DNA of 64,000 nucleotides from Actinosynnema sp. ALI-1.44 (GCF_001984155.1 NZ_MTQO01000035.1:169505-233504); one strand, 5' to 3'; shown: positions 1 to 8,722, counted from the first letter of the stretch. Notes: generated by a model not told the origin, from the sequence alone. Program-made: numbers and translations.

Positions 1-160
1 CGGCGGCGAGCGTGTGGTAGCCGGGGTCGATGTAGTCGGGGCCGACCTTGAACGGCGCGACCTTGTCCCCGCGCCGCCGCAAGGCCGCCATCAACCCGGT
101 CGCCACGGTCGTCTTGCCGCAGCCGGACGCCGGGGCCGCGATGACCACGCGAGGGATCAA
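1..160 (-). CDS. cobB: Cobyrinate a,c-diamide synthase, N-terminal fragment cut by the window edge
   Basis: The gene reads leftward out of the window, so only about the first 53 codons are present. The protein opens with a P-loop (ASGCGKTT) and then [12 protein letters not shown], the signature of the CobB/CbiA amidotransferase family. That family amidates the a and c side chains of cobyrinic acid using ATP and glutamine. The likely start is TTG at 160, which overlaps the TGA of the DUF397 gene as TTGA; a GTG at 148 is another option. The two genes therefore look translationally coupled, although they are functionally unrelated. The natural operon partner cobO lies 5 kb away at 5155-5769. Confidence 0.85.
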   Translation of the reverse strand, partial: MIPRVVIAAPASGCGKTTVATGLMAALRRRGDKVAPFKVGPDYIDPGYHTLAA

Positions 161-339
161 CGGTTCCCGGCCATGGTGAGGAATGTTCGCCAAGACGCGT
201 TGGCAACGCTGAAGTGCGGCCCTAACCGGTGCTTGGAATCTCTGACCAGCACGGAATCCGACGTGATCCGCACCTCGACGCAGCCCTCAGTGGCACTACT
301 GCTGTAGCCGCTCTTGAACCAACCGGTGTCCACGCTCAC
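157..339 (-). CDS. DUF397 domain small protein paired with an XRE regulator
   Basis: The 60-residue protein has the DUF397 pattern: an early W-x-K-S-x-Y-S-S motif, C-V-E-V, V-R-D-S-K and a late W-x-x-F. In actinomycetes such proteins are almost always encoded next to a WhiJ/BldB-type XRE regulator and are thought to modulate it; the molecular role is not settled. The start is GTG at 339, overlapping the stop of the XRE gene as GTGA, so the two are probably translated together. The 3' end overlaps the cobB start. No membrane segment or signal peptide is visible. Confidence 0.85.
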   Translation of the reverse strand: MSVDTGWFKSGYSSSATEGCVEVRITSDSVLVRDSKHRLGPHFSVANASWRTFLTMAGNR

Positions 340-1199
340 GCCTCCTCCAACTCAGTGATCAACCGCTTGGAGTCCCGCTCACTCAACGAAAGCTCCCAGA
401 TCCGTTCGAAAGCTCGTCGCAGTGCTGCGATATCCGATGGTTCATCGTAGTAAGTCGAAGGTCCGATGACAGCGGACGACCATCCCACTGGCGCGTTCTC
501 ATCGCCGAAGTCGAAGATCAGCAGTCCGTTCCCGCGCCCAGGGTTGCCGTAGACGTCGCTTGGCAGCACACGGATGGCGAGATCCTCGCACTGGTACAGG
601 AGGCTGAGCATGTGCCGGAGTTGCCCGCGCATGATGTCCGGGTGGCCCATGTTCGCGTGCAACGCTTCCTTGGCCACGACGTAACGCATCCGCTTGGGTT
701 CAGTCGAGCCCCATAGCTTCTCCAGCCGCCGCAACCGGAAATTCACCCGGTCTTCTCCCTCGGGGTCCCCCTTCGCCCACCAGACCCCTTCACCTTCCTC
801 GAACACTGCCCGCACGTAGCCGACCGATTGCAACGGACCTGGAATGATCGAGGACTCGTACCAGCTGATTTCGGTTGCCCTGGCCTCCAGGTTGGCGAAC
901 CTGTCATACGCGTCCGGCAACGTGTCCACAGTGACCCGACGCTTCGGCCGCTTCCGCGCCCGCACACCGAGTTCGAGAAGACTATTCCGGTCAGCGCCAT
1001 GAACCTCGTAGAGGTCGAGCAGTGCCACGAGGTCGTCGACAGTCGCGGTGGTGGTGCCGTCCTCCAACGCCACGATCTTCGTCCTGGCCTTGCCGATCGC
1101 CGCGGCCGCCACGTCCTGCGTGAGACCGGCCTCGTCTCGCAAACGCCGCAATGTCAGGCCGAGCTGTCGTCGCTCGACCGTCGGGCGAGCCTGCCCCAC
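336..1199 (-). CDS. XRE-family regulator with C-terminal DUF5753 domain
   Basis: The protein has about 287 residues. An N-terminal helix-turn-helix (about residues 10-65, L-R-R-L-R-D-E-A-G-L-T-Q) is followed by a long C-terminal DUF5753-type region containing E-x-x-A-x-x-I-x-x-Y-E-S, I-P-G-P-L-Q-S and a late V-L-P motif. These belong to the WhiJ-like class of actinomycete developmental regulators. GTG at 1199 is chosen because GAGGAGG sits 6 bases upstream; a longer frame reaches 1253. The gene overlaps the DUF397 gene by four bases. A divergent small gene (1332-1559) starts about 130 bases away, so both may share control from the A+T-rich gap. The ligand and target genes are unknown. Confidence 0.85.
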   Translation of the reverse strand: MGQARPTVERRQLGLTLRRLRDEAGLTQDVAAAAIGKARTKIVALEDGTTTATVDDLVALLDLYEVHGADRNSLLELGVRARKRPKRRVTVDTLPDAYDRFANLEARATEISWYESSIIPGPLQSVGYVRAVFEEGEGVWWAKGDPEGEDRVNFRLRRLEKLWGSTEPKRMRYVVAKEALHANMGHPDIMRGQLRHMLSLLYQCEDLAIRVLPSDVYGNPGRGNGLLIFDFGDENAPVGWSSAVIGPSTYYDEPSDIAALRRAFERIWELSLSERDSKRLITELEEA

Positions 1200-1272
1200 G
1201 CGCCACCTCCTCGACCTGGATCTTGGCCAAGTTTGCCAGGCGGCGACCGTCACCCGATCAGGGAGCTGTCAA

Positions 1273-1302
1273 ATCTATTCTGTATGGATAACCTCTTGTC
1301 AA
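1273..1302 (-). promoter_or_regulatory. Possible promoter of the XRE/DUF397 pair
   Basis: The gap between divergent genes is clearly A+T-rich against the surroundings. On the minus strand TTGACA at 1302-1297 is followed, after 18 bases, by ATAGAT. The transcript would start about 70 bases before the GTG at 1199. A second TTGACA lies at 1272-1267. This is a motif call only. Confidence 0.35.
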
Positions 1303-1331
1303 AACCTGTTCCAGAGAGATAAGAGGTAGCT

Positions 1332-1559
1332 ATGCCGCTGTACCACCACTCCGGTGTCTGCGTCGAGTCCTGGGTGGAACTGTCCACCACCGCCCCGATG
1401 AGGTACGAGGTCGACACGACCAACGACGCCGCCACCTTGTTCTTCGGCGACCGCAACGAATACGTCATGCGACTGAGCCGCAAGAACCTCGGCCAGATGC
1501 TGGAACTGGGCAGCCGCGCCGCCGCCGACCTGGCTTCGGCCACCCCCGACGACGAGTGA
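1332..1559 (+). CDS. Small acidic protein of unknown function, divergent from the XRE gene
   Basis: This 75-residue protein is not recognised. It starts at ATG 1332 with AAGAGG five bases upstream. The sequence is acidic overall, ends in P-D-D-E, and has no signal peptide or membrane helix. The middle region (roughly F-F-G-D-R-N-E-Y-V-M-R-L) alternates like beta strands and is followed by a helical segment. Its position, divergent from a WhiJ-type regulator and DUF397 gene, suggests membership of the same regulatory locus. That is inference from context only. Confidence 0.6.
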   Translation: MPLYHHSGVCVESWVELSTTAPMRYEVDTTNDAATLFFGDRNEYVMRLSRKNLGQMLELGSRAAADLASATPDDE

Positions 1560-1706
1560 GGCGCTCCGGCTTACCGCAACGGCCGGCCCGGCGCAGAGAA
1601 GCACCAGGCCGGCCAGGCGAACGTCAACAGGTGATCCTGACACCAGGGGTCGTCCGCTCCCCGCCGGACGTGACGTTCTCGAAAACGGCTCGATAGGCCA
1701 ACCCCA

Positions 1707-2081
1707 TCAGCACGCGATGACCTTTTCGTCGCTTATCTCTTTCTTGCCGGTTGAGTGGTTGTAGACAATGCCGCGGTAAGGAGTCCGGTGGTGCGTGCAG
1801 AGGGTTGAAGCCTCCCCCCGATCGTTGGCACTCCAGAAGTCGTCGCCCTTCTCCCACCACTGACCCAAAATGTTGCGGTATTCCAGTGATACCTCGAACC
1901 GGTAGTAGTGTGGGCATCCCGACGAAGCGCCGCTAGTGACGACCCTACCTTCGGCTACGGTGGGGACCTTCCTGACCGACATCTCGCACGCCAGGACGCC
2001 AGCGTCCGGCGTGGCCTCAGCCAGCTGGGAACTCGACAGAAGTCCCGCCGCGACCAGCACAGAGCCTACAGTTTTCCTCAT
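1707..2081 (-). CDS. Secreted small protein of unknown function
   Basis: ATG 2081 gives 124 residues, with GGGGAGA just upstream and a good signal peptide (M-R-K-T-V-G-S-V-L-V-A-A-G-L-L, cleavage probably after the A-E-A region). An in-frame extension to 2117 would bury the signal and is rejected. The mature part is about 100 residues with four Cys (C-E-M, G-C-P-H, L-C-T-H-H and a terminal Cys), consistent with disulfides in an exported protein. It lies downstream of a response regulator on the same strand, 76 bases away. No family is recognised. Confidence 0.65.
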   Translation of the reverse strand: MRKTVGSVLVAAGLLSSSQLAEATPDAGVLACEMSVRKVPTVAEGRVVTSGASSGCPHYYRFEVSLEYRNILGQWWEKGDDFWSANDRGEASTLCTHHRTPYRGIVYNHSTGKKEISDEKVIAC

Positions 2082-2157
2082 CTTCTCTCCCCAATCCGGT
2101 GAAGAACACTTCCTCACCGTATGGGGCCGGGCGACCTCGGTTTGTCACCCGAACAAC

Positions 2158-2817
2158 CTACAATTCGTCGAGACTGATCAACCCGTCCTGCATCGCCCGG
2201 GCGAGCAACGCCGTCTTCGTGGCCGCGGCCCGGCCGACGTTGGCGTACTTGATCCGGACCCGGTCGAGGTAGGTGTTCACCGTGCTGGCCGAGACGCCCA
2301 TCCGATCCGCCACCATCTCCTTGGACTCGCAGCGGAACCACAGCATGAGCGCGTTCTGCTCCCTCGGCGTGAGCCGGGGGCGGCACTTCCGGCTGTCCGC
2401 GTACATCGAACCGGCCAAGTTCGGGGCGGTGTAAGGCAAATCGGCGGCTGCCGCGTGGATCGCGGCGACCAGGTGCTGCTCGCCCTCCGCCTTCGTCAGG
2501 TAGGTGTAGGCGCCGATCTCCAAACTGGACAGCACAGTCCGGTCGTCGGTGCGCATCGAGTAGACGACCACCCGCCGCCCGGCGTCGGCAAGCCTGCGCA
2601 GGTCACCCATCGCGGGCGCGGCCTCGTCAAGCATCAGGTCCATCACCACGACGTCGGCGTCCGCTCCCGGGTGCGTCCACGCCGCCGACACGTTCGCGCC
2701 GACGGCCACCACGTCGATCGACGGGCAGGATGCCGCGCACCATGCCCTGACTCCCGCGACTATCGCCGGATGGTCGTCGATCACGGCGATGGTCGGTCCA
2801 GCGTCGCCTCCAGCCAT
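2158..2817 (-). CDS. NarL/LuxR-type response regulator, partner of the bipartite kinase
   Basis: The protein has 219 residues. The receiver domain (about 1-120) shows an acidic pair V-I-D-D-H, a probable phospho-acceptor Asp in V-V-V-M-D-L-M-L and a Lys in L-T-K-A. The C-terminal LuxR helix-turn-helix (about 148-212) begins L-T-P-R-E and contains S-A-S-T-V-N-T-Y-L-D-R. Its start lies 37 bases inside the end of the upstream kinase gene, so the two are surely co-expressed. The closest relative in the window is the regulator at 44108-44734, which also sits beside a bipartite kinase. Target genes are unknown. Confidence 0.9.
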   Translation of the reverse strand: MAGGDAGPTIAVIDDHPAIVAGVRAWCAASCPSIDVVAVGANVSAAWTHPGADADVVVMDLMLDEAAPAMGDLRRLADAGRRVVVYSMRTDDRTVLSSLEIGAYTYLTKAEGEQHLVAAIHAAAADLPYTAPNLAGSMYADSRKCRPRLTPREQNALMLWFRCESKEMVADRMGVSASTVNTYLDRVRIKYANVGRAAATKTALLARAMQDGLISLDEL

Positions 2818-4943
2818 ACCGAACTCCCCCTTCGGCGCCAGCCAAGCCGCGCCGCACCCCAGCCTTCATCGCGGCTTCCCATGACGAACTCGGCTCCTGG
2901 CGGCACTTCGGCCACCACACTCACCGTAACCGAATCCGCCATCACCGTCACCGCGATCCGGGAATCACCGGTCGCCGCGGCGAGCACGGCGAGCACCGGG
3001 TCAGTCAGCGCCCTTCGTTCCTGTGCCGAGAGCTCGAAGCTGGTTCCGCACACGGCCAGCGACACCCCGATACCGCGCCGGGCGGCCACGTCGGCGCAGG
3101 CCCGTAGCTCGTGCAGGAGTGGCTCGGCCACGTCATCGGCCTCGGCGAACAACCGCCGCAACCGGCCTGCCTCACGCGCGCACGCCTGCCTGACGGCGGG
3201 TGCCGAGGGGTCGAGCCGGTTCGCGGCGAGCCCGCCGAGCAGTGGGACGACAGTCTCGGCCAGCTCCGCGTACCTGGCCCGACGATCGGCAGCCAGCTGG
3301 GTGTGCACCACCTCCCTGGTACGCAGGCGGTCCTGCTCGGCGACCGCGGCCGCCGCCCGCGCACGCACCCCCAGCAACGCGATCGCGATCCCGGCGATGC
3401 CGATTTCCAGCCCCATCACGATGATCGCCCAGGTACCCAGCGCCACCGCCCGCTCGGGGCCACCGTCCACGAACACCGGTACCAACGAGACCACGTTGTG
3501 CAGGACGAGAAAGCCGGTCAGCGGCGGCAGGCCCCGATCGATCAGCAGCACGACGCCGAGCATCCCGCCCGCCGGATAGGCCCAGTTGGAATGGCCGATC
3601 AGCGCCGACGTTGGCACCACGACCACCACGATGACGTCGGCGATCAAGACCACGAGCAGCGAAAGCCACGGAAAACCCCGGTGACCGCGCCAGATCCGGA
3701 CGGCGGCAGCACCCAGTGCCGCGGCCATCAGCGCGAACGCGGCCATCTCGGTCACGGACGGCCGTCCGCTGAGCAGCAAAGGAGGCAGGTACACCCCGAA
3801 CAGCCCGGCAGCGGAAAGCCCGAGCACCGCGTGCCGCAGCCCGGTGACCATGCGAGGAGCTTCGACGCGCTCACCTGCCGTGCCAGGTAGCCGGAGCGTC
3901 ACTGTGGTGCCGTGGCCGACGGCTGACTGGATGGTCGCGGTTCCACCGACGGCAGCCATCCTGCCGATGATCGACTCGCTGACACCACGCTTCTGCTCAT
4001 GGACGGCTCCGGGGTCGAAGCCCTTGCCGTGGTCCTCGATCCGGACGGTGAAGCCGGACCTGGCGCATCCGGTGAGCGTCACCCGTGCGGTCACCCCACC
4101 GGCATGCCTGGCGACGTTCGCAAGCGCCTCAGCGGTCGCGCCCGTCACCGCCTCCGCCTGCCCGCTGTTGACCGGCGCCCCGCCGTCGGGTGGGACGAAC
4201 ACCGCGACATCCCCGCACACCTCAGCGAGCAGCGTCCTCAGATCGGCCGACGGATCCGCGACGTCCACTCCCCGCAGCACTCGGAGATCACGCGCCGCCT
4301 GCCTACGCACCCATGTCCGTGACGGGACACCCAGACCGACCATCAGAAGTGTCGCCGCCGCGGTGTCGTGCAGTGCGGCGAGATGCTCGCGACGGCCCGC
4401 GCGCAACGCGGCGGCAGCCGACGCCTCCGTCCGGCGCGCACTCATTTCCTCTGTCAGATCATCCGCGATGCGAGCGCCTCGCCGCAGCAACCAGTACAGC
4501 CACCGGCACAGCAGCCCCTCGGCGAACAGCCAGCACGCGAGCGGCACCGTCTCCACCGCCCGCTGCGGCTCAGCGAACCAGCCCCCGAGCACGAACGCGC
4601 TGGTCATGCAGGCCGCGGCCACCGTCCCGGCAACCATCCTGGTGTACGGCTGGCAGCACACGATGGTGATCGACGCGACCACGACCACCCAGCTCGTGGC
4701 GTCCACCAGTGCCTCGAAGGAACTGGTGAGCGGGGCGGTCAGGCAGACGGCAACGACGAGCGCCACGTCGACGGCCAGCACCTTCTCCGGGCGGTGCCGA
4801 AAGAACGTGAGCTCGACTCCGGACCAGCAGATCACCACCACGGCGGCGACCACAGTCGCGGGACCCGGCACGGCCAGGGGCGCGAGCACGGCACTGGGCA
4901 CGATCACCGCACAGCGCCACGCCGCCGGGTACCACCGTCCCAT
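2781..4943 (-). CDS. Bipartite membrane histidine kinase with two ATPase-like modules
   Basis: This is a 720-residue sensor. An N-terminal set of membrane helices leads to a HisKA_3-like box (L-A-A-L-H-D-T-A-A-A-T-L-L) and a HATPase with a clear N box (E-A-L-A-N-V-A-R-H-A) and G boxes (D-H-G-K-G-F, G-H-G-T-T-V). After it comes a second block of hydrophobic helices (about residues 370-520) and a second soluble module that resembles a HATPase but lacks an N box. ATG 4943 is chosen because GGGGGAG lies about 9 bases upstream and because it aligns with the paralogue at 44744-46999; GTG 4997 would add 18 residues. The gene overlaps its response regulator by 37 bases. Confidence 0.85.
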   Translation of the reverse strand: MGRWYPAAWRCAVIVPSAVLAPLAVPGPATVVAAVVVICWSGVELTFFRHRPEKVLAVDVALVVAVCLTAPLTSSFEALVDATSWVVVVASITIVCCQPYTRMVAGTVAAACMTSAFVLGGWFAEPQRAVETVPLACWLFAEGLLCRWLYWLLRRGARIADDLTEEMSARRTEASAAAALRAGRREHLAALHDTAAATLLMVGLGVPSRTWVRRQAARDLRVLRGVDVADPSADLRTLLAEVCGDVAVFVPPDGGAPVNSGQAEAVTGATAEALANVARHAGGVTARVTLTGCARSGFTVRIEDHGKGFDPGAVHEQKRGVSESIIGRMAAVGGTATIQSAVGHGTTVTLRLPGTAGERVEAPRMVTGLRHAVLGLSAAGLFGVYLPPLLLSGRPSVTEMAAFALMAAALGAAAVRIWRGHRGFPWLSLLVVLIADVIVVVVVPTSALIGHSNWAYPAGGMLGVVLLIDRGLPPLTGFLVLHNVVSLVPVFVDGGPERAVALGTWAIIVMGLEIGIAGIAIALLGVRARAAAAVAEQDRLRTREVVHTQLAADRRARYAELAETVVPLLGGLAANRLDPSAPAVRQACAREAGRLRRLFAEADDVAEPLLHELRACADVAARRGIGVSLAVCGTSFELSAQERRALTDPVLAVLAAATGDSRIAVTVMADSVTVSVVAEVPPGAEFVMGSRDEGWGAARLGWRRRGSSVWLEATLDRPSP

Positions 4944-5061
4944 CCCGCGCAGCTCTCCCCCGAGCGGCTCGCTCCCCACACCCTGATGGTCGCGCACGGC
5001 GGCCAGGCGTTAGCCCGCTGCTTTCACCCGTTCGGCTTGAAGAGTTTTCGGAGCCTCCCAC

Positions 5062-5148
5062 GCCGGTAAGGCCACCTTCACGGCACCCCACCACACCACC
5101 AAAGCCGAGTTACGGGCGTCCCATGCCGGTAAGGTGGCCTTCACGGCA
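5062..5148. repeat. Paired repeat with inverted core downstream of cobO
   Basis: Two copies (5062-5085 and 5125-5148) share the flanks GCCGGTAAGG and TTCACGGCA. The 11-base cores, AAGGCCACCTT and AAGGTGGCCTT, are exact reverse complements, so the cores can form a hairpin with a loop of about 50 bases. The element fills the gap between the cobO stop and the kinase start. A terminator or a dispersed intergenic repeat is the likeliest explanation. Confidence 0.6.
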
Positions 5149-5154
5149 CATCTT

Positions 5155-5769
5155 CTACCACTCGATACCGCGCTGGCCCTTCTGGCCGTCGTCCATCGGG
5201 TGCTTGACCTTCGTCATCGTCACGACCATGTCGGCCGCGTCGATCAGCGCCTGCGGGGCGTGCCGTCCGGTGATCACCACGTGCTGGTGGCCTGGGCGGT
5301 CCCGCAGCGCCGTCACCACTTCGTCGACGTCCACCCAGCCCCAGTGCATCGGGTACGTGAACTCGTCGAGCACGTAGAACCCGTGCTGTTCGGCGGCGAG
5401 CCTGCGGGAGATCTCACGCCAGCCCTCCTGCGCCGCCGCCGCGTGGTCCTCCTCGGTCCCCTGCTTGCGGGTCCACGACCAGCCCTCGCCCATCTTGTGC
5501 CATTCGACCGGTCCGCCTTCGCCGGTCTGCTCGTGCAGCCGCCCGAGTGCTTTGAAGGCGTTCTCCTCCCCCACTTTCCACTTCGCCGACTTCACGAACT
5601 GGAACACGCCGATCGACCAGCCCTGGTTCCACCCGCGCAACGCCAGGCCGAACGCCGCCGTGGACTTGCCGCGCATCTCGCCCGTGTGCAGGACCAGCAA
5701 CGGCCGGTTGCGGCGCTGCCGCGTGGTCAGGCCGTCCTGCGGGACGGCGACCGGTTTTCCCTGTGGCAC
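5155..5769 (-). CDS. cobO: Corrinoid adenosyltransferase (BtuR/CobO family)
   Basis: This 204-residue protein has the family's P-loop variant (T-G-E-M-R-G-K-S-T-A-A-F-G), a Walker-B-like stretch Y-V-L-D-E-F and the typical V-V-I-T-G-R-H-A-P segment. The enzyme transfers the 5'-deoxyadenosyl group of ATP to Co(I) corrinoids. GTG 5769 is preceded by AAGGAG. The gene starts 12 bases after the chelatase gene, so both are under the same B12 riboswitch. In related genomes cobB usually follows directly; here about 5 kb of unrelated genes intervene. Confidence 0.93.
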   Translation of the reverse strand: MPQGKPVAVPQDGLTTRQRRNRPLLVLHTGEMRGKSTAAFGLALRGWNQGWSIGVFQFVKSAKWKVGEENAFKALGRLHEQTGEGGPVEWHKMGEGWSWTRKQGTEEDHAAAAQEGWREISRRLAAEQHGFYVLDEFTYPMHWGWVDVDEVVTALRDRPGHQHVVITGRHAPQALIDAADMVVTMTKVKHPMDDGQKGQRGIEW

Positions 5770-5781
5770 GCCTGATTCTCC

Positions 5782-7740
5782 TTACGCTGCTCGTGCTGCC
5801 CGGACCACACCCGAGACCTGGTCGGCCGACAGGTCCGCCAGGCGCAGGCACGTCCCGCCCAGCACCGCCGCCACCCTGGCCGCCAGACCCAGCCGGACGT
5901 ACCCCTCTTCGCAGTCGACCACGATGTTCGCGATGCCGTCCGCCGCGAGCATCCTGGCCGCGCGCAGGGCGTCGTCCATCGGGTCACGTCCGCCCGCTGC
6001 CTGCGTGGCCTTGCCGTCGGTCAGCAGCACCAGCAACGGGCGGCGGCGGGGATCACGGAGTCGTTCGGCGGCAAGGACTCGACGCACCTTCAGCAACCCG
6101 TCGGCCAGTGGCGTGCGGCCACCTGTCCGCAGTCCTTTCAGCCGTGCCGCCGCCGCGTCCACCGAGGACGTCGGAGGCAACGCCACCTCCGCCGAGTTGC
6201 CTCGGAACGTGACCACGCCGACCTTGTCACGCCGCTGGTACGCGTCGCGCAGCAGCGACAGGACCGCGCCGGTCACAGCGGACATGCGTTTGCGGGCCGC
6301 CATCGAACCCGAGGCGTCGACGCAGAACAGCACGAGGTTGCTTTCCTTGCCCTCGCGGACGGCCAGCCTCACATCCTGCGAACGCAACACCAGGCCGGTG
6401 CCTGTCCGGCCTCGCAGCGCCTGGTGCGGCGCCGCGGCCGACAGCGTTCCGACAAGGTGCAGACCGTGTCCCTCGACTGTGGACGGGCGGACCGTGTGGC
6501 CGTTGCGTGCCGCCGCACGGGATCGGCGGCCAGGTGCGCCCTCGCCGATCCCGGGCACTTCGAGCACGCGGGCACGAAACGACGCCGCCGGAGGCACCGG
6601 CGGCTTGTCCCCACCACCGCCACCGCCCGGTGGCTGTTCCGAGTCGGCCGGGGGCTGCTGTGCGTCGCTCGGGCTCTCGGCTCCGCCCCCATCTGGGCCG
6701 CCACCATCGGGGTCGTCGTCCGGCTCTGGCTCTTGCTCCTGCTCGGCGGCGTTCTGCAGGGCTTCCTGGAGTTGCTGCTCGTCCAGCCCCGGCTCGTCGA
6801 ACGGGTCACGCCTACGCCTGTGCGGCAACGCCAGCCGTACCGCGACTTCGATGTCGTCGGAGTTGACGCTGTCCACGCCACGCCACGCGGCGTGCGCGAC
6901 CGCCGCACGAGCGACCACGAGGTCCGCGCGCATGCCATCCACCTCGAAGGATGCGCACACCGACGCGATCCTGCGCAGTTCCGCGTCGGGCAACGAGATG
7001 TGCGGCAACGCGGTACGGGCCTTCACGATCTGCTCCGCCAGCTCAGCGTCGGCCGTGGTCCACTGCGCCGCGAAGCCCGCCGGGTCGGCCTCGAACGCCA
7101 GCCTGCGCCGGATCACCTCGGTGCGTACCGCGACGTCACGCGACGCCACCACGTGCACTGTCAGCCCGAACCGGTCCAGCAGCTGCGGGCGCAGCTCGCC
7201 CTCCTCCGGGTTCATCGTCCCGACCAGCAGGAAGCTCGCCGCGTGGGAGATCGACACGCCTTCCCGCTCGACGTGCGCACGGCCCATCGCGGCCGCGTCG
7301 AGAAGCAGGTCGACCAGGTGGTCGTGCAGCAGGTTGACCTCGTCGACGTAAAGCACTCCCCGGTGCGCCGCCGCGAGCAGGCCGGGCTGGTAGGCCCGGA
7401 CGCCCTCGGTCAGCGCGCGTTCCAGGTCGAGCGAACCGGCGAGCCTGTCCTCGGTCGCGCCGACGGGCAGTTCGACCAGACGCGCCGCGCGCTGGTCGAC
7501 CCCGTCGTGCGGCGCGTCCGGGCAGGCCGGGTCGGGGTTGGCGGGATCGCAGGCGAACCGGCAGCCCGGCACGACGTCCACGGCGGGCAGCAAGGCCGCC
7601 AGCGCACGCACGATCGTGGACTTGGCTGTCCCCTTCTCGCCTCTGACCAGCACTCCCCCGATACCCGGGTGCACCGCGTTGAGCAACAGTGCCATCCGCA
7701 GGTCGTCGTGTCCGACGATGGCAGAGAACGGGAAGCGCAC
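5782..7740 (-). CDS. Fused ChlI/ChlD-type (magnesium/cobalt chelatase) subunit
   Basis: This 652-residue fusion has an N-terminal AAA+ domain with Walker [10 protein letters not shown] and Walker [10 protein letters not shown] (about residues 5-330). An acidic, Gly/Pro-rich linker (about 345-400) follows, then a vWA domain with MIDAS motif D-A-S-G-S (about 450-652). In cobalamin loci such proteins probably serve as the ATPase/MIDAS subunits for CobN-type cobalt insertion. The start is GTG 7740 with GGAAGG upstream. A longer frame to 7935 would translate the riboswitch and is rejected. cobO follows 12 bases downstream. Confidence 0.9.
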   Translation of the reverse strand: MRFPFSAIVGHDDLRMALLLNAVHPGIGGVLVRGEKGTAKSTIVRALAALLPAVDVVPGCRFACDPANPDPACPDAPHDGVDQRAARLVELPVGATEDRLAGSLDLERALTEGVRAYQPGLLAAAHRGVLYVDEVNLLHDHLVDLLLDAAAMGRAHVEREGVSISHAASFLLVGTMNPEEGELRPQLLDRFGLTVHVVASRDVAVRTEVIRRRLAFEADPAGFAAQWTTADAELAEQIVKARTALPHISLPDAELRRIASVCASFEVDGMRADLVVARAAVAHAAWRGVDSVNSDDIEVAVRLALPHRRRRDPFDEPGLDEQQLQEALQNAAEQEQEPEPDDDPDGGGPDGGGAESPSDAQQPPADSEQPPGGGGGGDKPPVPPAASFRARVLEVPGIGEGAPGRRSRAAARNGHTVRPSTVEGHGLHLVGTLSAAAPHQALRGRTGTGLVLRSQDVRLAVREGKESNLVLFCVDASGSMAARKRMSAVTGAVLSLLRDAYQRRDKVGVVTFRGNSAEVALPPTSSVDAAAARLKGLRTGGRTPLADGLLKVRRVLAAERLRDPRRRPLLVLLTDGKATQAAGGRDPMDDALRAARMLAADGIANIVVDCEEGYVRLGLAARVAAVLGGTCLRLADLSADQVSGVVRAARAA

Positions 7741-7782
7741 GGCACGATCCTTCCCCGGGTGTCCACGCCCGAAGTCGAAGCC

Positions 7783-7928
7783 ACGGGCACGCGGGCGCGT
7801 ACCCGAGTGCGGGCGGAGTGTCTGGCTCCCAGGCTCGTCACCTGGTGACAGTGGCGGGACCGCACCGGATTCGCACCGGATTTCCTCCGCGTCGCACCAC
7901 AGGCCATCGTCGCATCCCGCGTGCCCGT
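7783..7928 (-). promoter_or_regulatory. Cobalamin riboswitch upstream of the chelatase-cobO operon
   Basis: On the minus strand a closing stem of 13 perfect base pairs joins 7928-7916 (ACGGGCACGCGGG) to 7795-7783. Between them lie the conserved GGAAATCCGGTGCGAATCC, CCCGCCACTGT and the B12 box GAGCCAGACACTC (7828-7816). These match the adenosylcobalamin riboswitch core in order. The aptamer ends about 43 bases before the GTG at 7740, so control of translation initiation or early termination is expected when B12 is plentiful. Confidence 0.9.
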
Positions 7929-7935
7929 AACCCAA

Positions 7936-8055
7936 CTAGGCGGGGCCGCGCGACAGGGCGCTCAGCCACGAGATCTTGCGGCCGATCTGCAACGTCATCG
8001 CCGGGACCAGCAGCGATCGCACTATCAACGTGTCGAGCAACACACCGAAGGCCAC
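7936..8055 (-). pseudogene. C-terminal remnant of an MMPL-family transporter
   Basis: In one minus-strand frame the segment encodes about 40 residues (V-A-F-G-V-L-L-D-T-L-I-V-R-S-L-L-V-P-A) ending in TAG at 7936. This matches the last membrane helix of MMPL/RND transporters; compare V-L-L-D-A-V-V-I-R-C-L-I-V-P-A in the intact gene at 47084-49099. Nothing upstream in frame continues the transporter, because the secreted-protein gene ends at 8075. It is best read as a deletion scar of a former MMPL gene. Confidence 0.6.
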
Positions 8056-8074
8056 ATCATCAACGCATGAGTCA

Positions 8075-8557
8075 CTAGCAGTACAGCGTCCGGACGGCAG
8101 GCGGCGGGAATCCACCACTACCGATGTAGTCGCACCTCACGCTGTCGGAGTCGTTGGCGCTGTCGGGGTCCAACGGAGTGCTCGCTGTCCGTGTCGCGGT
8201 GTTGGTGAAGTGCATGGGTGGCCCGCCGATCGCGAAGTAGGCAGTGAAGGAGATCTTCGCGGTGCCACCGACGGGTAGCGCGCCGAAGGGGCACGTCAGC
8301 GTGTCGGCCGCGCTGTCGAACGCGCACGGCGTCGGGAAAGTTGGCCCGCCGTCGGCGCCGAACCGCACAACGACCGTCGCGGAGGTGAGCGGTTCCGGTC
8401 CCTGGTTCGTGATCGACAGTTCGAAGTTGGCTCCGGGCAGGAGATACGTCGTCGACGTGACCGCGAGGTCGACGGAGATGTCAGCGGCCACGGGCAGCGG
8501 GGCGGTCGCGGCAGCGCCGAGAAGGGTCGCTGCGAGCAGTGCTGCGGTTGTCAACAC
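8075..8557 (-). CDS. Secreted DUF11/CARDB-like repeat protein
   Basis: The 160-residue product starts at GTG 8557, with AAAGGA upstream, and has a signal peptide (L-T-T-A-A-L-L-A-A-T-L-L-G-A-A-A). The mature part has the pattern of a single immunoglobulin-like DUF11/CARDB domain: D-L-A-V-T-S-T near the start, then S-I-T-N-Q-G-P-E-P, a middle C-x-x-x-x-x-x-x-L-T-C-P and a late T-N-T-A-T-R-T. Such domains occur in surface and secreted proteins and usually mediate adhesion or act as spacers. Three or four Cys suggest disulfides. An in-frame extension to 8698 lacks a ribosome site and is not used. Confidence 0.7.
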   Translation of the reverse strand: MLTTAALLAATLLGAAATAPLPVAADISVDLAVTSTTYLLPGANFELSITNQGPEPLTSATVVVRFGADGGPTFPTPCAFDSAADTLTCPFGALPVGGTAKISFTAYFAIGGPPMHFTNTATRTASTPLDPDSANDSDSVRCDYIGSGGFPPPAVRTLYC

Positions 8558-8722
8558 GGTGGGTCCTTTCCTTTCGGCGGCACCCCTTCCGGACGAGGAC
8601 CCCAGTATCGCTTCGGGCAGCGGCGCTGCCATCCACCCACCAGCGCAACACCGGGCGTGACAATCGCACACCCGCGGGACGCGGTCCGGCCGGTCCACGC
8701 CGGGACCGGCCGGACACCCGTG

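Noticed and set aside
7741..7935. N-terminal extension of the chelatase protein by 65 codons
   Set aside because: The region is the B12 riboswitch, and GTG 7740 has its own ribosome site.
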